A stretch of DNA of 64,000 nucleotides from Muribaculaceae bacterium Isolate-110 (HZI) (GCA_003762875.1 RIBL01000011.1:42294-106293), one strand, 5' to 3'. Counted from the first letter of the stretch, positions 54,301 through 63,908 are shown. The notes: generated by a model not told the origin, from the letters alone. Numbers and translations: made by a program.

Positions 54301-54611
54301 CGACCGTTCCCGGAGCCCCCGGAGCAAACGACGCCAACATGGGCGGATTCAGAGTCAGGGTATATCGCAACGGTCAAGACTACAACGTCATAAGCGCGCC
54401 CACACAGGACGCGTCCGAGGCAGGATATGAGGCTCCGCAGATGTTTCTTGTGCCCCACACCTGGAAATGGCCCCGCGAGAGACAGTTCATACGCGATGTC
54501 TATACCGGCTTCAATGACTGGCAGAGCGAATGGTGGAAACTCCCCGACGGCCCCGCCGGCAGCAACATCATACGCCACAACTGGGTCCCCGGCACCCTTA
54601 CCGGGAAATAA
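51376..54611 (+). pseudogene. LruC/DUF4842-domain lipoprotein, split by a frameshift near 51540
   Basis: The start ATG 51376 opens a frame with a lipoprotein signal (lipobox cysteine 22, LTLASC) and the typical lead-in YTREFIKQFGTFRSDQGWN, but it stops at 51576. From about 51540 the -1 frame continues the same protein (ADIDPSAIAGATEIKVYTAW) to 54611 with no other break. The remainder is over 1000 residues: repeated beta domains, a DUF4114-like segment (YFARTNDGVNGSDHDMNDMLF) and a C-terminal LruC/DUF4842 region (FDFNDVVFGV, then VPHTWKWPRERQFIRDVY). The family comprises surface-exposed lipoproteins of unknown role. The break may be real, a sequencing error, or a population variant. The strong upstream promoter suggests it was recently functional. 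Confidence 0.8.
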
Positions 54612-54637
54612 GACAGGAGTACAGGAGTAAAAATAAC

Positions 54638-54688
54638 AAGACAGAAGTACAGGAATCATGTTTTCACTGATTCCTGTACTCCTGTCTT
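54638..54688. terminator. Terminator after the LruC-domain gene
   Basis: 21-base arms (54638-54658 and 54668-54688), containing AGTACAGGAATCA and its complement, match with one exception around a 9-base loop, then TTATTTTAT. Two further direct ACAGGAGTACAGGAGT words precede it. The sequence is of the same type as the terminators at 10.5 and 15.9 kb. Confidence 0.85.
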
Positions 54689-54783
54689 TATTTTATGCAC
54701 GAGGAGAGGGCTGAGTGGGAGGTCGTGCGTGGATTTTTTGAATTATTAAGCCTTTGCCTGTTAAATATTTGAAAAATAATTAT

Positions 54784-54791
54784 TAACTTTG
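54784..54791 (+). promoter_or_regulatory. -7 promoter box for pnp
   Basis: TAACTTTG, 121 bases before the pnp start, followed by the structured leader described next. No -33 at normal spacing. Confidence 0.5.
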
Positions 54792-54799
54792 CAAAATCC

Positions 54800-54859
54800 G
54801 TGTGGACTCGCCCGACGGTGAGGCATGAGACATTGACCGCGCCAAGGCAGCCTCCACAC
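54800..54859 (+). promoter_or_regulatory. Stem-loop in the pnp leader
   Basis: GTGTGGA (54800-54806) pairs with TCCACAC (54853-54859), enclosing a GC-rich loop with further pairing (GAGGC, GCGCC). In E. coli, PNPase controls its own mRNA through a leader stem; a similar role here is inference only. Confidence 0.4.
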
Positions 54860-54912
54860 CCCCTTAAGCTGCAAAAACGAAGAAATTACAAAAGCTGAAT
54901 TAAAAACATTTT

Positions 54913-57165
54913 ATGAATCCAATCAAAAAAACCATCGCGCTGCCCGATGGCCGTACAATCACCCTTGAGACGGGTAAGCTGGCCAAGCAAGCCGATGGAG
55001 CGGTAGAACTCCGCATGGGTAACACCATGCTCCTCGCTACAGTATGCTCGGCCAAGGAGGCCGGCGAAGGTGTTGACTTTATGCCTCTTACTGTCGAGTA
55101 TAAAGAAAAATTCTCGTCCAACGGACGTTTTCCCGGTGGTTTCACCAAGCGTGAAGGCCGTGCCGGTGACTACGAAATTCTTACCTCACGTCTTGTAGAC
55201 CGCGCTCTGCGCCCCCTTTTCCCCGACAATTACCATGCTGACACCATCGTGCAGGTGACCATGTACTCGGCCGACGGTGTAGATATGCCTGACGCTCTGG
55301 CCGGACTCGCCGCATCGGCAGCCATGGCAGTGAGCGACATCCCCTTCAACGGCCCCATCTCGGAAGTGCGCGTTGCCCGCGTTGACGGCGAGTTTGTCAT
55401 CAATCCCACTTTCGAGCAGTGCGAGAAGGCCGACATGGAGCTTATGGTCGGTGCCACCTATGACAACATCATGATGGTGGAAGGCGAAATGAACGAAGTT
55501 AGCGAGGCCGATCTTCTCGAGGCTCTGCGTGTGGCTCACGCAGCCATCAAGGAGCAGTGCAAGGCTCAGATGGAGCTTGCCGAGGAAGCCGGCGCGACCG
55601 TAAAGCGCGAATATTGCCACGAGGTCAATGACGAAGAGCTCCGCAAGGACGTGCGCGAGAAATGCTATGACAAGGCTTATGCAGTGGCCAAGGCCGGATG
55701 TGCCGACAAGCACTGGCGCATGGAGAGCTTTGACGCCATCTGCGACGAATATATCGACTCGCTCCCCGAAGAAGAGCGCGAAGAGAAAGCCGCTCTTGTG
55801 AAGCGTTACTATCACGACGTCGAGAAAGAGGCCATGCGCCGCTGCGTGCTCGACGAGGGCATCCGTCTCGACGGCCGCAAGACCAACGAGATACGCCCCA
55901 TCTGGTGTGAGACCGACTATCTGCCCGGACCTCACGGCTCAGCCGTCTTCACTCGCGGCGAGACCCAGTCGCTCGCCACTGTGACCCTCGGCACCAAACT
56001 TGACGAGAAGATACTCGACGATGTGCTCAACCAGGGCCGCGAGCGTTTCCTCCTTCACTACAACTTCCCCCCCTTCTCGACCGGCGAGGCCCGTGCACCC
56101 CGCGGTATAGGCCGTCGCGAGGTGGGTCACGGCAATCTTGCCCACCGCGCCCTCAAGCGCATGTTCCCCGATGATTTCCCCTACGTATGCCGCATCGTGA
56201 GCGACATCCTCGAGAGCAACGGCTCCTCGTCGATGGCCACCGTATGCGCCGGCACACTCTCGCTGCTCGACGCAGGCGTGAAGATGAAGCGTCCGGTCAG
56301 CGGCATCGCCATGGGTCTCATCTCTGACGGCGAGAAGTATGCAGTGCTCTCCGACATCCTCGGTGACGAGGACCACCTCGGCGACATGGACTTCAAGGTG
56401 ACCGGCACCCGCAAGGGTATCACCGCCACCCAGATGGACATCAAGGTGGACGGTCTGAGCTATGAGATACTCGAGAAGGCTCTCAACCAGGCCAAGGAAG
56501 GACGTCTGCACATCCTTGACAAAATCGAGGAGACCATCCCCGCACCCCGCGAGGACTACAAGCCCCACGTGCCCCGCATCGTCACCATGCTCATACCCAA
56601 GGAGCTTATCGGTGCTGTAATCGGCCCGGGCGGAAAGGTCATCCAGGGCATCCAGGAGGCCAGCGGCGCGACCGTAAGCATCGACGAAATCCCCGATGGC
56701 GGATATATCGAGGTGGCCGCAGCCAACAAGCCCTCGATCGACAAGGCTCTCGAGATGATCAACGCTATCGTAGAGCTGCCCGAGGAGGGCAAGGTGTACA
56801 GCGGCAAAGTACGCTCGATACTCGAGTTTGGCGCGTTTGTCGAGTTTATGCCTAACCGCGACGGTCTGCTCCACATCTCTGAAATCTCATGGGAGCGTCT
56901 CGAAAACATGGAGGCTTCGGGCCTGAAGGAAGGCGACGAGGTAGAGGTCAAGCTCATCGAAATCGACAAGAAGACCGGCAAGTATCGCCTGTCGATGCGT
57001 GCGCTCCAGCCCAAGCCCGAAGGCTACGTAGAGCGCGAGCGCGCACCCCGTGGCGAGCGTCCCCGTCGTGAGGGCGGCGACCGCGGTGAGCGTCGTCCCC
57101 GCCGCGAAGGCGACCGTCCCCGTCGTGAAGGCGGTGATCGTCCCCGCCGCGAACCCCGCGACTAA
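54913..57165 (+). CDS. pnp: Polyribonucleotide nucleotidyltransferase (PNPase)
   Basis: 750 residues. PNPase degrades RNA from the 3' end using phosphate. Two RNase PH-like domains are present ([13 protein letters not shown] early; [16 protein letters not shown] and [23 protein letters not shown] in the second), separated by the helical domain. A KH domain (about 557-620, [15 protein letters not shown]) and an S1 domain (about 624-700, [17 protein letters not shown]) follow. The last 45 residues are an Arg/Gly/Glu repeat tail (PRREGGDR units), longer than in E. coli and seen in other Bacteroidota; it may add RNA affinity. Confidence 0.97.
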   Translation: MNPIKKTIALPDGRTITLETGKLAKQADGAVELRMGNTMLLATVCSAKEAGEGVDFMPLTVEYKEKFSSNGRFPGGFTKREGRAGDYEILTSRLVDRALRPLFPDNYHADTIVQVTMYSADGVDMPDALAGLAASAAMAVSDIPFNGPISEVRVARVDGEFVINPTFEQCEKADMELMVGATYDNIMMVEGEMNEVSEADLLEALRVAHAAIKEQCKAQMELAEEAGATVKREYCHEVNDEELRKDVREKCYDKAYAVAKAGCADKHWRMESFDAICDEYIDSLPEEEREEKAALVKRYYHDVEKEAMRRCVLDEGIRLDGRKTNEIRPIWCETDYLPGPHGSAVFTRGETQSLATVTLGTKLDEKILDDVLNQGRERFLLHYNFPPFSTGEARAPRGIGRREVGHGNLAHRALKRMFPDDFPYVCRIVSDILESNGSSSMATVCAGTLSLLDAGVKMKRPVSGIAMGLISDGEKYAVLSDILGDEDHLGDMDFKVTGTRKGITATQMDIKVDGLSYEILEKALNQAKEGRLHILDKIEETIPAPREDYKPHVPRIVTMLIPKELIGAVIGPGGKVIQGIQEASGATVSIDEIPDGGYIEVAAANKPSIDKALEMINAIVELPEEGKVYSGKVRSILEFGAFVEFMPNRDGLLHISEISWERLENMEASGLKEGDEVEVKLIEIDKKTGKYRLSMRALQPKPEGYVERERAPRGERPRREGGDRGERRPRREGDRPRREGGDRPRREPRD

Positions 57166-57186
57166 GACAAGAGTCTGACATAATAT

Positions 57187-57247
57187 AGAATGGGAAACGG
57201 TAAAAATTGGCCAGCAAAGGGCCAATCACTCCGATTTCCCATTCTTT
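57187..57247 (+). terminator. pnp terminator
   Basis: Nested stems: AGAATGGGAAA (57187-57197) with TTTCCCATTCT (57235-57245), and inside it ATTGGCC (57206-57212) with GGCCAAT (57220-57226). A run of Ts follows. Confidence 0.9.
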
Positions 57248-57252
57248 TTTTA

Positions 57253-57260
57253 TAATTTTG
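57253..57260 (+). promoter_or_regulatory. -7 promoter box for the GT32 gene
   Basis: TAATTTTG fits TAnnTTTG, 85 bases before the TTG start at 57346. Confidence 0.45.
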
Positions 57261-57345
57261 CACCCAACTTCTCATCAACATCCCCAGGGGCACATCGCGA
57301 TTTATTGATTCCGGCCCCGATAATCACCTTAATATAAACCTCACG

Positions 57346-58122
57346 TTGATACCCAAGAAGATACATTACTGCTGGTTTGGCGGTCGTCCGCTTCCTGCCG
57401 ACACGCTCGCTTATATCGAGACATGGAAGAGACATTGCCCCGACTATGAGATAAAAGAGTGGAACGAGAGCAACTTTGACCTCGACCTTTATCCTTATGT
57501 TCGCGAGGCCTACGACGCGGGCAAATATGCCTTCGTGTCGGACGTGGCGCGGCTCTACGCACTCGCCACCGAGGGAGGCGTGTATCTCGACACGGATGTT
57601 GAGATAGTGCGTCCGCTCGACGCGTTTCTCCATCACACGGCCTTTACGGGATTTGAGGACACACGCCATGTCACTACCGGCATCATGGGTGCGAAAAAGG
57701 GTGCGCGCTATGCCCGCGAGAATCTCGAGGCATATGCCTCGCGCCGGTTTGTGAAGTCCGACGGCTCACATGACACCACTACCAATGTGGCCGTAATGAC
57801 AGACTATATGCTTGAGCGCGGACTGCGCCTTGACAACACCCATCAGGATTTTCCCGAACTGGTGACAGTGTATCCGCGCGAATATTTCTGTCCCAAGGAT
57901 TCGTATGCCTACTCGCGCAATCCGGGATGTATCACCGAGCGCACTCATGCCATACATTATTTTGCCGGCACGTGGCAGATACGCAACACTCCCGAATACA
58001 TGCGTCTGCGCCGAAAATATCGCGTCATCCCTTACTTCATACGCAAGAAGCTGATTCTCGCCATGCTCGGCGAGTCACGCAACGGTTTATTCCCCACCAT
58101 CCTGCGAATGACAGGACGATAA
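57346..58122 (+). CDS. GT32-family (OCH1-like) glycosyltransferase
   Basis: 258 residues from a TTG start that yields the family's normal N-terminus IPKKIHYCWFGGRPLP; no ATG is available nearby. The donor-binding DxD motif is Asp82-Thr-Asp84 in YLDTDVEIV, preceded by AFVSDVARLYAL. The C-terminal HYFAGTWQ is also conserved. Bacterial GT32 enzymes add hexoses or hexosamines to capsule or lipopolysaccharide glycans. No other cell-surface glycan genes are adjacent, so its acceptor is unknown. Confidence 0.9.
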   Translation: MIPKKIHYCWFGGRPLPADTLAYIETWKRHCPDYEIKEWNESNFDLDLYPYVREAYDAGKYAFVSDVARLYALATEGGVYLDTDVEIVRPLDAFLHHTAFTGFEDTRHVTTGIMGAKKGARYARENLEAYASRRFVKSDGSHDTTTNVAVMTDYMLERGLRLDNTHQDFPELVTVYPREYFCPKDSYAYSRNPGCITERTHAIHYFAGTWQIRNTPEYMRLRRKYRVIPYFIRKKLILAMLGESRNGLFPTILRMTGR

Positions 58123-58162
58123 ACTCTCTCATTGGGGAGGAGATACAGAAGGACAAAAGTGA

Positions 58163-58275
58163 GGATACAAAAGGACAAAAGGCTCAAAAGAAACAAAAGT
58201 TTTTTATGGCTATATAATTTACAGCTTATATAAAAAAACTTTTGTTTCTTTTGAGCCTTTTGTCCTTTTGTATCC
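58163..58275. repeat. Long inverted repeat with 43-base arms
   Basis: Arms 58163-58205 and 58233-58275 are almost perfect complements, beginning GGATACAAAAGGACAAAAGG and containing CTCAAAAG. A partial extra copy of the arm start (GATACAGAAGGACAAAAG) lies at 58142-58159. It sits between convergent GT32 and GH13 genes. Confidence 0.93.
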
Positions 58276-58287
58276 CCTCCCCGAGTG

Positions 58288-59985
58288 TTATTTCACGTCT
58301 TTGTGACGGATTCGCCACACGACGGCATTGTAAGGGGGTATCATTGTCGAGAAAGGCTCGGTGGACGATATTGACTTGACGTCGGTGTCGCCTGAGAGGA
58401 GCTCGCGGGCGTTTACACGGCCTTCGGGAATGTTGAGCATCTCGAGGGCGTGAAGGGGGATATTGATGGCGAGGTCACACGAGTCGGCCGAGAAGTTGAC
58501 GGCTATCAGGAGGGTCACACCGTCATATGAGCGCATGAACACATACTGACGATGGGGGTTGAGCGTGGGATTCTTATAGTTGACATACATGAGGTCGAAG
58601 AATCGGCCCTGCGAAATGGCTTTCTCCGTGTTGCACAGCCTCAGGATGCTCGTATATTTGGCTCTGAGCCAACGCTCGCGCGGCGTGAGGAGCGAGCCGT
58701 CGGGATTGCCGTCGTTATACCAGCGGCGCAGCGTGGGGATGCTCCAGTAGTCAAAGATGGTGGTGCGGCCGTCATATCCGCTGAATCCCTCCGAGTCGGT
58801 GGCCTGCTCGCCCAGCTCCTGTCCGGCATAAATCATCATGGGGCCGGTCGAGAGCATGGAACTTACCACCAGCGAGGGTATCACCTTGGCAGGATCGCCG
58901 GCATAGAATTTGGAGCCGAAACGCTGCTCGTCGTGATTTTCGAGAAAGTTGAGCATATGGGACTGTATGCCCTCGACTGTCTGCCAGCAGTTGGTGATGG
59001 TGGCCGCAGAGTAGTTGGCACACTGTATGCCGCGCAGGGTGTCGTAGAGATTCACCTTGTCATAGAGGTAGTCAAAACCGCCGGTGAAGATAAAGTCGCG
59101 ATAGAGATGCACGTCATAAATCTCGGCGATAAACTTGACATGGGGATAGCGATCCTTGACATTGGGTATGGCCCACTGCCAGAACTCGAGCGGCACCATA
59201 AACACCATGTCACACCTGAAGGCGTCGATGCCCTTCGATGCCCAGAAGCGGAGTATGTGGAGCATCTTGAACCAGGTGTCGGGTATGGGGTCGTAATGAC
59301 CGCTGCCGTTGAGAGGGTCTCGGCCATAGTTGAGCTTCACAGTCTCATACCAGTTGTTGACGCCCGGGAAGGCCGAGAAGCAGTCGTCGCCCGTAGCTTT
59401 GGCCGGAAATTCTATATAGGCCTTCTTGCCGGTGCCCAGGTCGATGGAGGGGGCGAAAAGCTGACGGGTGATGTAATAATAATTGTTGGAGGGAGAAAAA
59501 AACATGTTGGTGTCATCGTGCGCACCGAAATCCTCGATGCCGGCGGGAGCGGCGTCGGAATGATAGCAGCGGGCGGTGTGATTGGGCACAAAGTCGATAA
59601 TCACCTCCATGCCGGCGTCGTGGGTGCGGGCCACGAGAGCCTCAAACTCAGCCATACGGTTGTCGACGTCGACGGCAATATCGGGGTCCACGTCATAATA
59701 GTCCTTGATGGCGTAGGGCGAGCCGGCCTCGCCCTTGACCACGTGGGGATTGTCGGGAGGCGTGATGCCCTTGTCGCTATAATCGGTCTTGGTGGCATGC
59801 TCTATGACACCTGTATACCACACGGCCGTCACGCCGAGCTCCTTGATGCCGGCGAGCACGCGATCGGTGATGTCGTTCATCTTGCCCGAGCCGTTCTGCG
59901 CGAGGGAGCCGTTGGGCACACAGTTGGGATTGGTGTTGGTGAATAAGCGGGGGAACAACTGATAGATGATTGGTTTACAATCCAT
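58288..59985 (-). CDS. GH13 alpha-amylase-family enzyme, cytoplasmic
   Basis: 565 residues from ATG at 59985; a longer in-frame start at 60066 overlaps the patatin gene. There is no signal peptide. The GH13 conserved regions are clear: DFVPNHTAR, GIDAFRCDM with nucleophile Asp259, FIAEIYD with acid/base Glu288, and FLENHDEQR with Asp352. It probably acts on intracellular alpha-glucans or maltooligosaccharides. It follows the patatin gene by 40 bases. Confidence 0.92.
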   Translation of the reverse strand: MDCKPIIYQLFPRLFTNTNPNCVPNGSLAQNGSGKMNDITDRVLAGIKELGVTAVWYTGVIEHATKTDYSDKGITPPDNPHVVKGEAGSPYAIKDYYDVDPDIAVDVDNRMAEFEALVARTHDAGMEVIIDFVPNHTARCYHSDAAPAGIEDFGAHDDTNMFFSPSNNYYYITRQLFAPSIDLGTGKKAYIEFPAKATGDDCFSAFPGVNNWYETVKLNYGRDPLNGSGHYDPIPDTWFKMLHILRFWASKGIDAFRCDMVFMVPLEFWQWAIPNVKDRYPHVKFIAEIYDVHLYRDFIFTGGFDYLYDKVNLYDTLRGIQCANYSAATITNCWQTVEGIQSHMLNFLENHDEQRFGSKFYAGDPAKVIPSLVVSSMLSTGPMMIYAGQELGEQATDSEGFSGYDGRTTIFDYWSIPTLRRWYNDGNPDGSLLTPRERWLRAKYTSILRLCNTEKAISQGRFFDLMYVNYKNPTLNPHRQYVFMRSYDGVTLLIAVNFSADSCDLAINIPLHALEMLNIPEGRVNARELLSGDTDVKSISSTEPFSTMIPPYNAVVWRIRHKDVK

Positions 59986-60025
59986 AATTATTTCAGGTAA
60001 GAAAATATCGTATATAGTGTGTTTT

Positions 60026-60835
60026 TCAGGTCTTGCGCACCGAGGCTGGTCTGACGAAGCCTGCATTGAGCAGAGCGAGCATCGTTGAGTCGTAGCCAGA
60101 GCGGAAGACTCTATTGATTTCCTTGAGGTTGAATACTTTATATGTGGCGATGTCGTTGATGCTTATTGCCAGGTCGCACATCTCCATCTGCGCCTGAGCG
60201 TTGTTTTTGACCAGTGAGTCGTATGTCAGTTGGGCGATGTCGAGTATCGACTTTGGTTTGCCCCGGCGGGGCATGGGCGAGCAGTTGATGCCTATGAGAT
60301 ATTTGCATTTTTCACGCAGGGCCCAGGCGGGGAGATTGGCCACCACTCCGCCGTCGACATATGTCACGCCGTCAATCTTGACCGGCTTGAACACGATGGG
60401 TATGCTGCACGAGGCCGATACGCAGTCGACGATGCTGCCCTCGCTGAATGCCACGGCCTTGCTGTCGAGCAGGTCGGTGGCACATACTACCGTGGGAAGA
60501 GGCAGTTGGGAGATGTCGTCGTAGGGTATCCGCTTGCGCAGAAATTTACGGAAACCGTCCATAGAGAAAAAGCCGTCGCGCGGCACGGCAAGCTCGGCAA
60601 AGTCGCCAAACTTGATGTCGGAAAACGCTTTGATAATCGCCTCGGGACTCATGCCCGCGGCATACATAACCGCCACGACCGAGCCCGCACTCACACCTCC
60701 GATGATGTTGGGACGAATCCCCATCTCCTCAAGAGCCATCAACGCTCCGGCATGAGCAAAACCGCGCGCCCCGCCCCCGCTGAGGACGAGGCCCAGCTTA
60801 TAGGGCTTGCGTGAAAATCTTAACATATCAAGCAT
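60026..60835 (-). CDS. Patatin-like phospholipase
   Basis: 269 residues. The oxyanion motif GGGARG (20-25), the nucleophile elbow GVSAGS and the catalytic Asp161 of DGG are all present. The closest pattern is the short bacterial RssA/YlaK type, without signal peptide or barrel, so it probably acts on lipids at the inner membrane. It precedes the GH13 gene, an association with no obvious shared pathway. Confidence 0.93.
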   Translation of the reverse strand: MLDMLRFSRKPYKLGLVLSGGGARGFAHAGALMALEEMGIRPNIIGGVSAGSVVAVMYAAGMSPEAIIKAFSDIKFGDFAELAVPRDGFFSMDGFRKFLRKRIPYDDISQLPLPTVVCATDLLDSKAVAFSEGSIVDCVSASCSIPIVFKPVKIDGVTYVDGGVVANLPAWALREKCKYLIGINCSPMPRRGKPKSILDIAQLTYDSLVKNNAQAQMEMCDLAISINDIATYKVFNLKEINRVFRSGYDSTMLALLNAGFVRPASVRKT

Positions 60836-60911
60836 AACACTACAAAATTACGCTTTTTCCGCTATATATACAACTAACCGCAATTCCTCTTTTACAAGTT
60901 AATTGACGTAA

Positions 60912-60960
60912 GTTTGATATAAGCAATCAATTAACTTTATTATGATTGCTTATATCAAAC
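60912..60960 (-). terminator. Perfect 18-base inverted repeat
   Basis: Arms GTTTGATATAAGCAATCA (60912-60929) and complement (60943-60960) with a 13-base loop. It lies 25 bases beyond the end of the 663-residue gene and also marks where base composition changes from GC-rich to AT-rich. Confidence 0.85.
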
Positions 60961-60984
60961 TCACATTAATTAAATTCTCCTATA

Positions 60985-62976
60985 TCAATGTACAAATTTT
61001 AATTCTCCTATTCTCTCATTCTTATCATATACCAATATCGAATACACGCCAGACGTCAGATTTGACACATCCATTTTTCCATTAGAATCAATTTGAGGAC
61101 TTATTACCACAGTTGGATAAAGAGGGTTTATAATTTTACATGTTATCGAACCATTGGTCAACTGTTGTGCTGTCAATCCTGAAACAGTTATCTTATCACC
61201 TTGTTTAATTAATGACAGTGTTGATTTTTGATATCCAATAGGGGGAATAATTATCGTATTGCTTCTAGTTGATCCGTTATCATTATAACTTATAACTGTG
61301 AGCTGTGTAGATAGTTCTCGATCTAAATTTGCGATAAAATATCCCTTTTTAAAATCTGAAACTTCGTACACAAACGGCACTAGTTCTCCCTCATCTGTTT
61401 GTTCAACCATGACTCTTGTCGTTCCCTCTACATTACTGATTCCTACTTCAACATCTATAAAATAATCATCATTCGCATATAATGACATTGATTTAAGATT
61501 ACTTTCATCATGAATCCTTGAATATTTGATTCTTGCTGATTGTGGTGTAAAATCTCTTGTATAATATTTTGCAACTATATCACGTCCTTGATTTTTCAAA
61601 TACGCAATTCTATATCTCAATCCACCTCCAACGCTACGAGCATATTCATCTGTTGGATAATTCAATGGTAAATTCTCTATGTCTATTGTTATAGGAGAAA
61701 AGAATGCAAAATCATAATATATATTATCCCAATGCCCATTTTTAAGTAGTACACAGATTGAGATACCATCTATTACAGGTAGCTTCTCACCTACATAAGA
61801 TAGACTAAACGGACTACAATAGAAGTCTGTTGGATAAATATTTTCATTTATTCTTAACGCCTTATTATTTAAATATTTCACTTTGGCAGACTCTTCTACA
61901 ACTGATTGATTTTGAATACCAACCGAAATATCTGTAGTCCCTTTAAACGGCAACATATTGCTAGTATTTCCATTTTCAGAGAATCTATTATTTGGCCGAC
62001 TTTCATCGGTTACTAATTCTCGTCTCCAATCCAAAGTTCCACAGAATATATCCCTCCAATCACATCCCGAAAGATCGCGCATAATATAACCTTTTCCAAA
62101 TTCTGATGACAAAAGACGTGTTATAGGCTTGTCATCCTCTGAAATAAAGCATTGCAATGACACTCCATTCTCCCAAATTTCGGGTGCATATAATTTCACT
62201 TTATCAAATACAAGACCACCCCAATTCTCCAACTCCAAATCCAGAAAGCCCTTTGTCACATTAGAATAAGCCTCGGATGGATCTTTCGAACCAATGGCTT
62301 TCATTATGTGTGACTCAAATGGTGATAGTGTTGAATCAGTAAAATACATGATCTTATCAACTGGATTAGCTGTTATATTTACACCGAATCCAAGTCCTCT
62401 TACAATATCCCGCAATGCAACTGTAACAAAGTCAAATTTATTGTCTATTTCCTCATTTAAACTAAACGAAAACTCATTCAATCTATTCTGATTATACGTT
62501 ATAACAATATCTTCCTTATCCAGAATACTCGTATCCTGAATCTCTCTATAAAATTGATGTTTTTGAGAACTATTATACTCCTGAAGCAATACACTTTTTA
62601 TCATTGATGTTGGATAGGCATACCTACCACCAGTTACTCCATCAAAATCATATGTATGGAATCCAACTTGAGACAAAACATCACTACGTCTAAGAGGAGC
62701 AATTTTTGCTGTTATATTAATAGGAAGACTCATTGGTAAATTCTCTTCCCAAATCTTAACTGCATATTCAAAAGCTCCTCTCATTTCTTCGGACCAATCA
62801 CCTTCATAAGTGACTACTAGTTTTGTTCCACTCACAATTTCTCGATAATCCGGCATTTGCATCAGCAATCCTTTAAATCCCTCCTCAGATGGACAAACTA
62901 CCGTAATTGTGTTTTTTGTTTGCGCACTAATAAAAATAGGCACGACTAAAATAATAAATAACAAAATTGATTTCAT
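60985..62976 (-). CDS. Secreted protein resembling a zinc metallopeptidase with a degenerate active site
   Basis: 663 residues with a signal peptide (LLFIILVVPIFISAQ). Residues 60-105 (FEYAVKIWEENLPMSLPINI) and 183-200 (VTVALRDIVRGLGFGVNI) match the layout of secreted Bacteroidales proteins that carry ALHEIGHGLGF, but the zinc motif here reads RDIVR (189-193) in place of HExxH. The C-terminus (SGVYSILVYDKNERIGELKF) resembles a type IX secretion sorting domain. The gene is AT-rich, unlike the rest of the window. Its ATG overlaps the stop of the preceding gene by 4 bases. Peptidase ancestry is moderately sure; loss of activity is inference. Confidence 0.6.
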   Translation of the reverse strand: MKSILLFIILVVPIFISAQTKNTITVVCPSEEGFKGLLMQMPDYREIVSGTKLVVTYEGDWSEEMRGAFEYAVKIWEENLPMSLPINITAKIAPLRRSDVLSQVGFHTYDFDGVTGGRYAYPTSMIKSVLLQEYNSSQKHQFYREIQDTSILDKEDIVITYNQNRLNEFSFSLNEEIDNKFDFVTVALRDIVRGLGFGVNITANPVDKIMYFTDSTLSPFESHIMKAIGSKDPSEAYSNVTKGFLDLELENWGGLVFDKVKLYAPEIWENGVSLQCFISEDDKPITRLLSSEFGKGYIMRDLSGCDWRDIFCGTLDWRRELVTDESRPNNRFSENGNTSNMLPFKGTTDISVGIQNQSVVEESAKVKYLNNKALRINENIYPTDFYCSPFSLSYVGEKLPVIDGISICVLLKNGHWDNIYYDFAFFSPITIDIENLPLNYPTDEYARSVGGGLRYRIAYLKNQGRDIVAKYYTRDFTPQSARIKYSRIHDESNLKSMSLYANDDYFIDVEVGISNVEGTTRVMVEQTDEGELVPFVYEVSDFKKGYFIANLDRELSTQLTVISYNDNGSTRSNTIIIPPIGYQKSTLSLIKQGDKITVSGLTAQQLTNGSITCKIINPLYPTVVISPQIDSNGKMDVSNLTSGVYSILVYDKNERIGELKFVH

Positions 62977-63866
62977 TTCTTTTGTATTTTTAATGATTTA
63001 CACTTATTTTCACGACTACGGATAGACACTATATACAATCCTGTTTTCAATCCACTTATATCAACAGTACGTGGTGTAGACACATTAAAGACAATTCGAC
63101 CGGACAAATCATATATTTGCAATAGCAACACTTCCTCCGAGCAATATAATATATCGTCTTCATAGCAGATATCATCTGGGATATTCTCCTTTACTCTGTT
63201 TAATGAAGATTTATGATGCAATTCGTCAATTCGTTTCAACACATCTGTGTCATAAATATAATCAGTGGTAAAAATTGTATCACTACGAACCGAACCATAC
63301 TTATTTCGCGCCAATACACATATATTTTCGCCCCAATTTGCCATACTATAATATGCTTTACCAAATTCCTTAAATTCAAGAGTCCATATATACCTGAAAA
63401 AAGGCTCTGATTCATCTTTAAAATTATTGGAATCGGAACAATACAACCAATAATCGTCAACTCTATCACTTTGAACATTAAATAGAAACTCTGAGTCAAA
63501 GCTCATATAATCATTTATCCAATCATATTCATACTGAAAATCAATATCCGTAATCACAGGCTTAGATGGAAGTAATGAAATATTTACAAATATATCTTCT
63601 TTCACATTCTGGGTTCTCAGAAACGAAATTTTAACCTTAAATATCCATGAATTTATTGAGTCTTCAAATGTTCTTTCTATATTATTCCAAACAATTGCTG
63701 ATGGGTCAAAATCATATTCATTTGTGGCATAATTCAATTTGTCCAATTCAACATAATTGCCATTTTCATCCATGGCATATGCATTCCAATTGCCAATTAT
63801 AGCCCCTACACTCGTAAAATGTAGTGGCGCATCATCAACAATTATATCTGATGTATCATAAGTCAC
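62973..63866 (-). CDS. C-terminal part of a secreted protein with a type IX sorting domain, 5' end missing
   Basis: The open frame runs from 63908 to 62973; the only candidate start is GTG 63866, and there is no signal peptide or promoter. The upstream codon is a TAG at 63911-63909, directly after a terminator-like hairpin. The body has several beta-rich segments, and the end (VDISGLKTGLYIVSIRSREN, then KSLKIQKK) is a type A type IX secretion sorting domain. Such proteins need a signal peptide, so this is probably a fragment of a longer gene cut by a rearrangement. AT-rich composition sets it apart from its neighbours upstream of 60.9 kb. Confidence 0.55.
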   Translation of the reverse strand: MTYDTSDIIVDDAPLHFTSVGAIIGNWNAYAMDENGNYVELDKLNYATNEYDFDPSAIVWNNIERTFEDSINSWIFKVKISFLRTQNVKEDIFVNISLLPSKPVITDIDFQYEYDWINDYMSFDSEFLFNVQSDRVDDYWLYCSDSNNFKDESEPFFRYIWTLEFKEFGKAYYSMANWGENICVLARNKYGSVRSDTIFTTDYIYDTDVLKRIDELHHKSSLNRVKENIPDDICYEDDILYCSEEVLLLQIYDLSGRIVFNVSTPRTVDISGLKTGLYIVSIRSRENKCKSLKIQKK

Positions 63867-63908
63867 GTTATTCGATACTGTTTCTTTGAGTGTGTCTGAC
63901 GCCTGCCA

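Noticed and set aside
57010..57165. Tandem repeats at the end of pnp as a separate repeat element
   Set aside because: They are in frame and encode the Arg/Gly-rich tail that is common in Bacteroidota PNPases.
17167..58275. CRISPR array or transposon ends as an explanation for the inverted repeats
   Set aside because: Each site has a single pair of inverted arms with a short centre, no regular spacers, no cas genes and no transposase.
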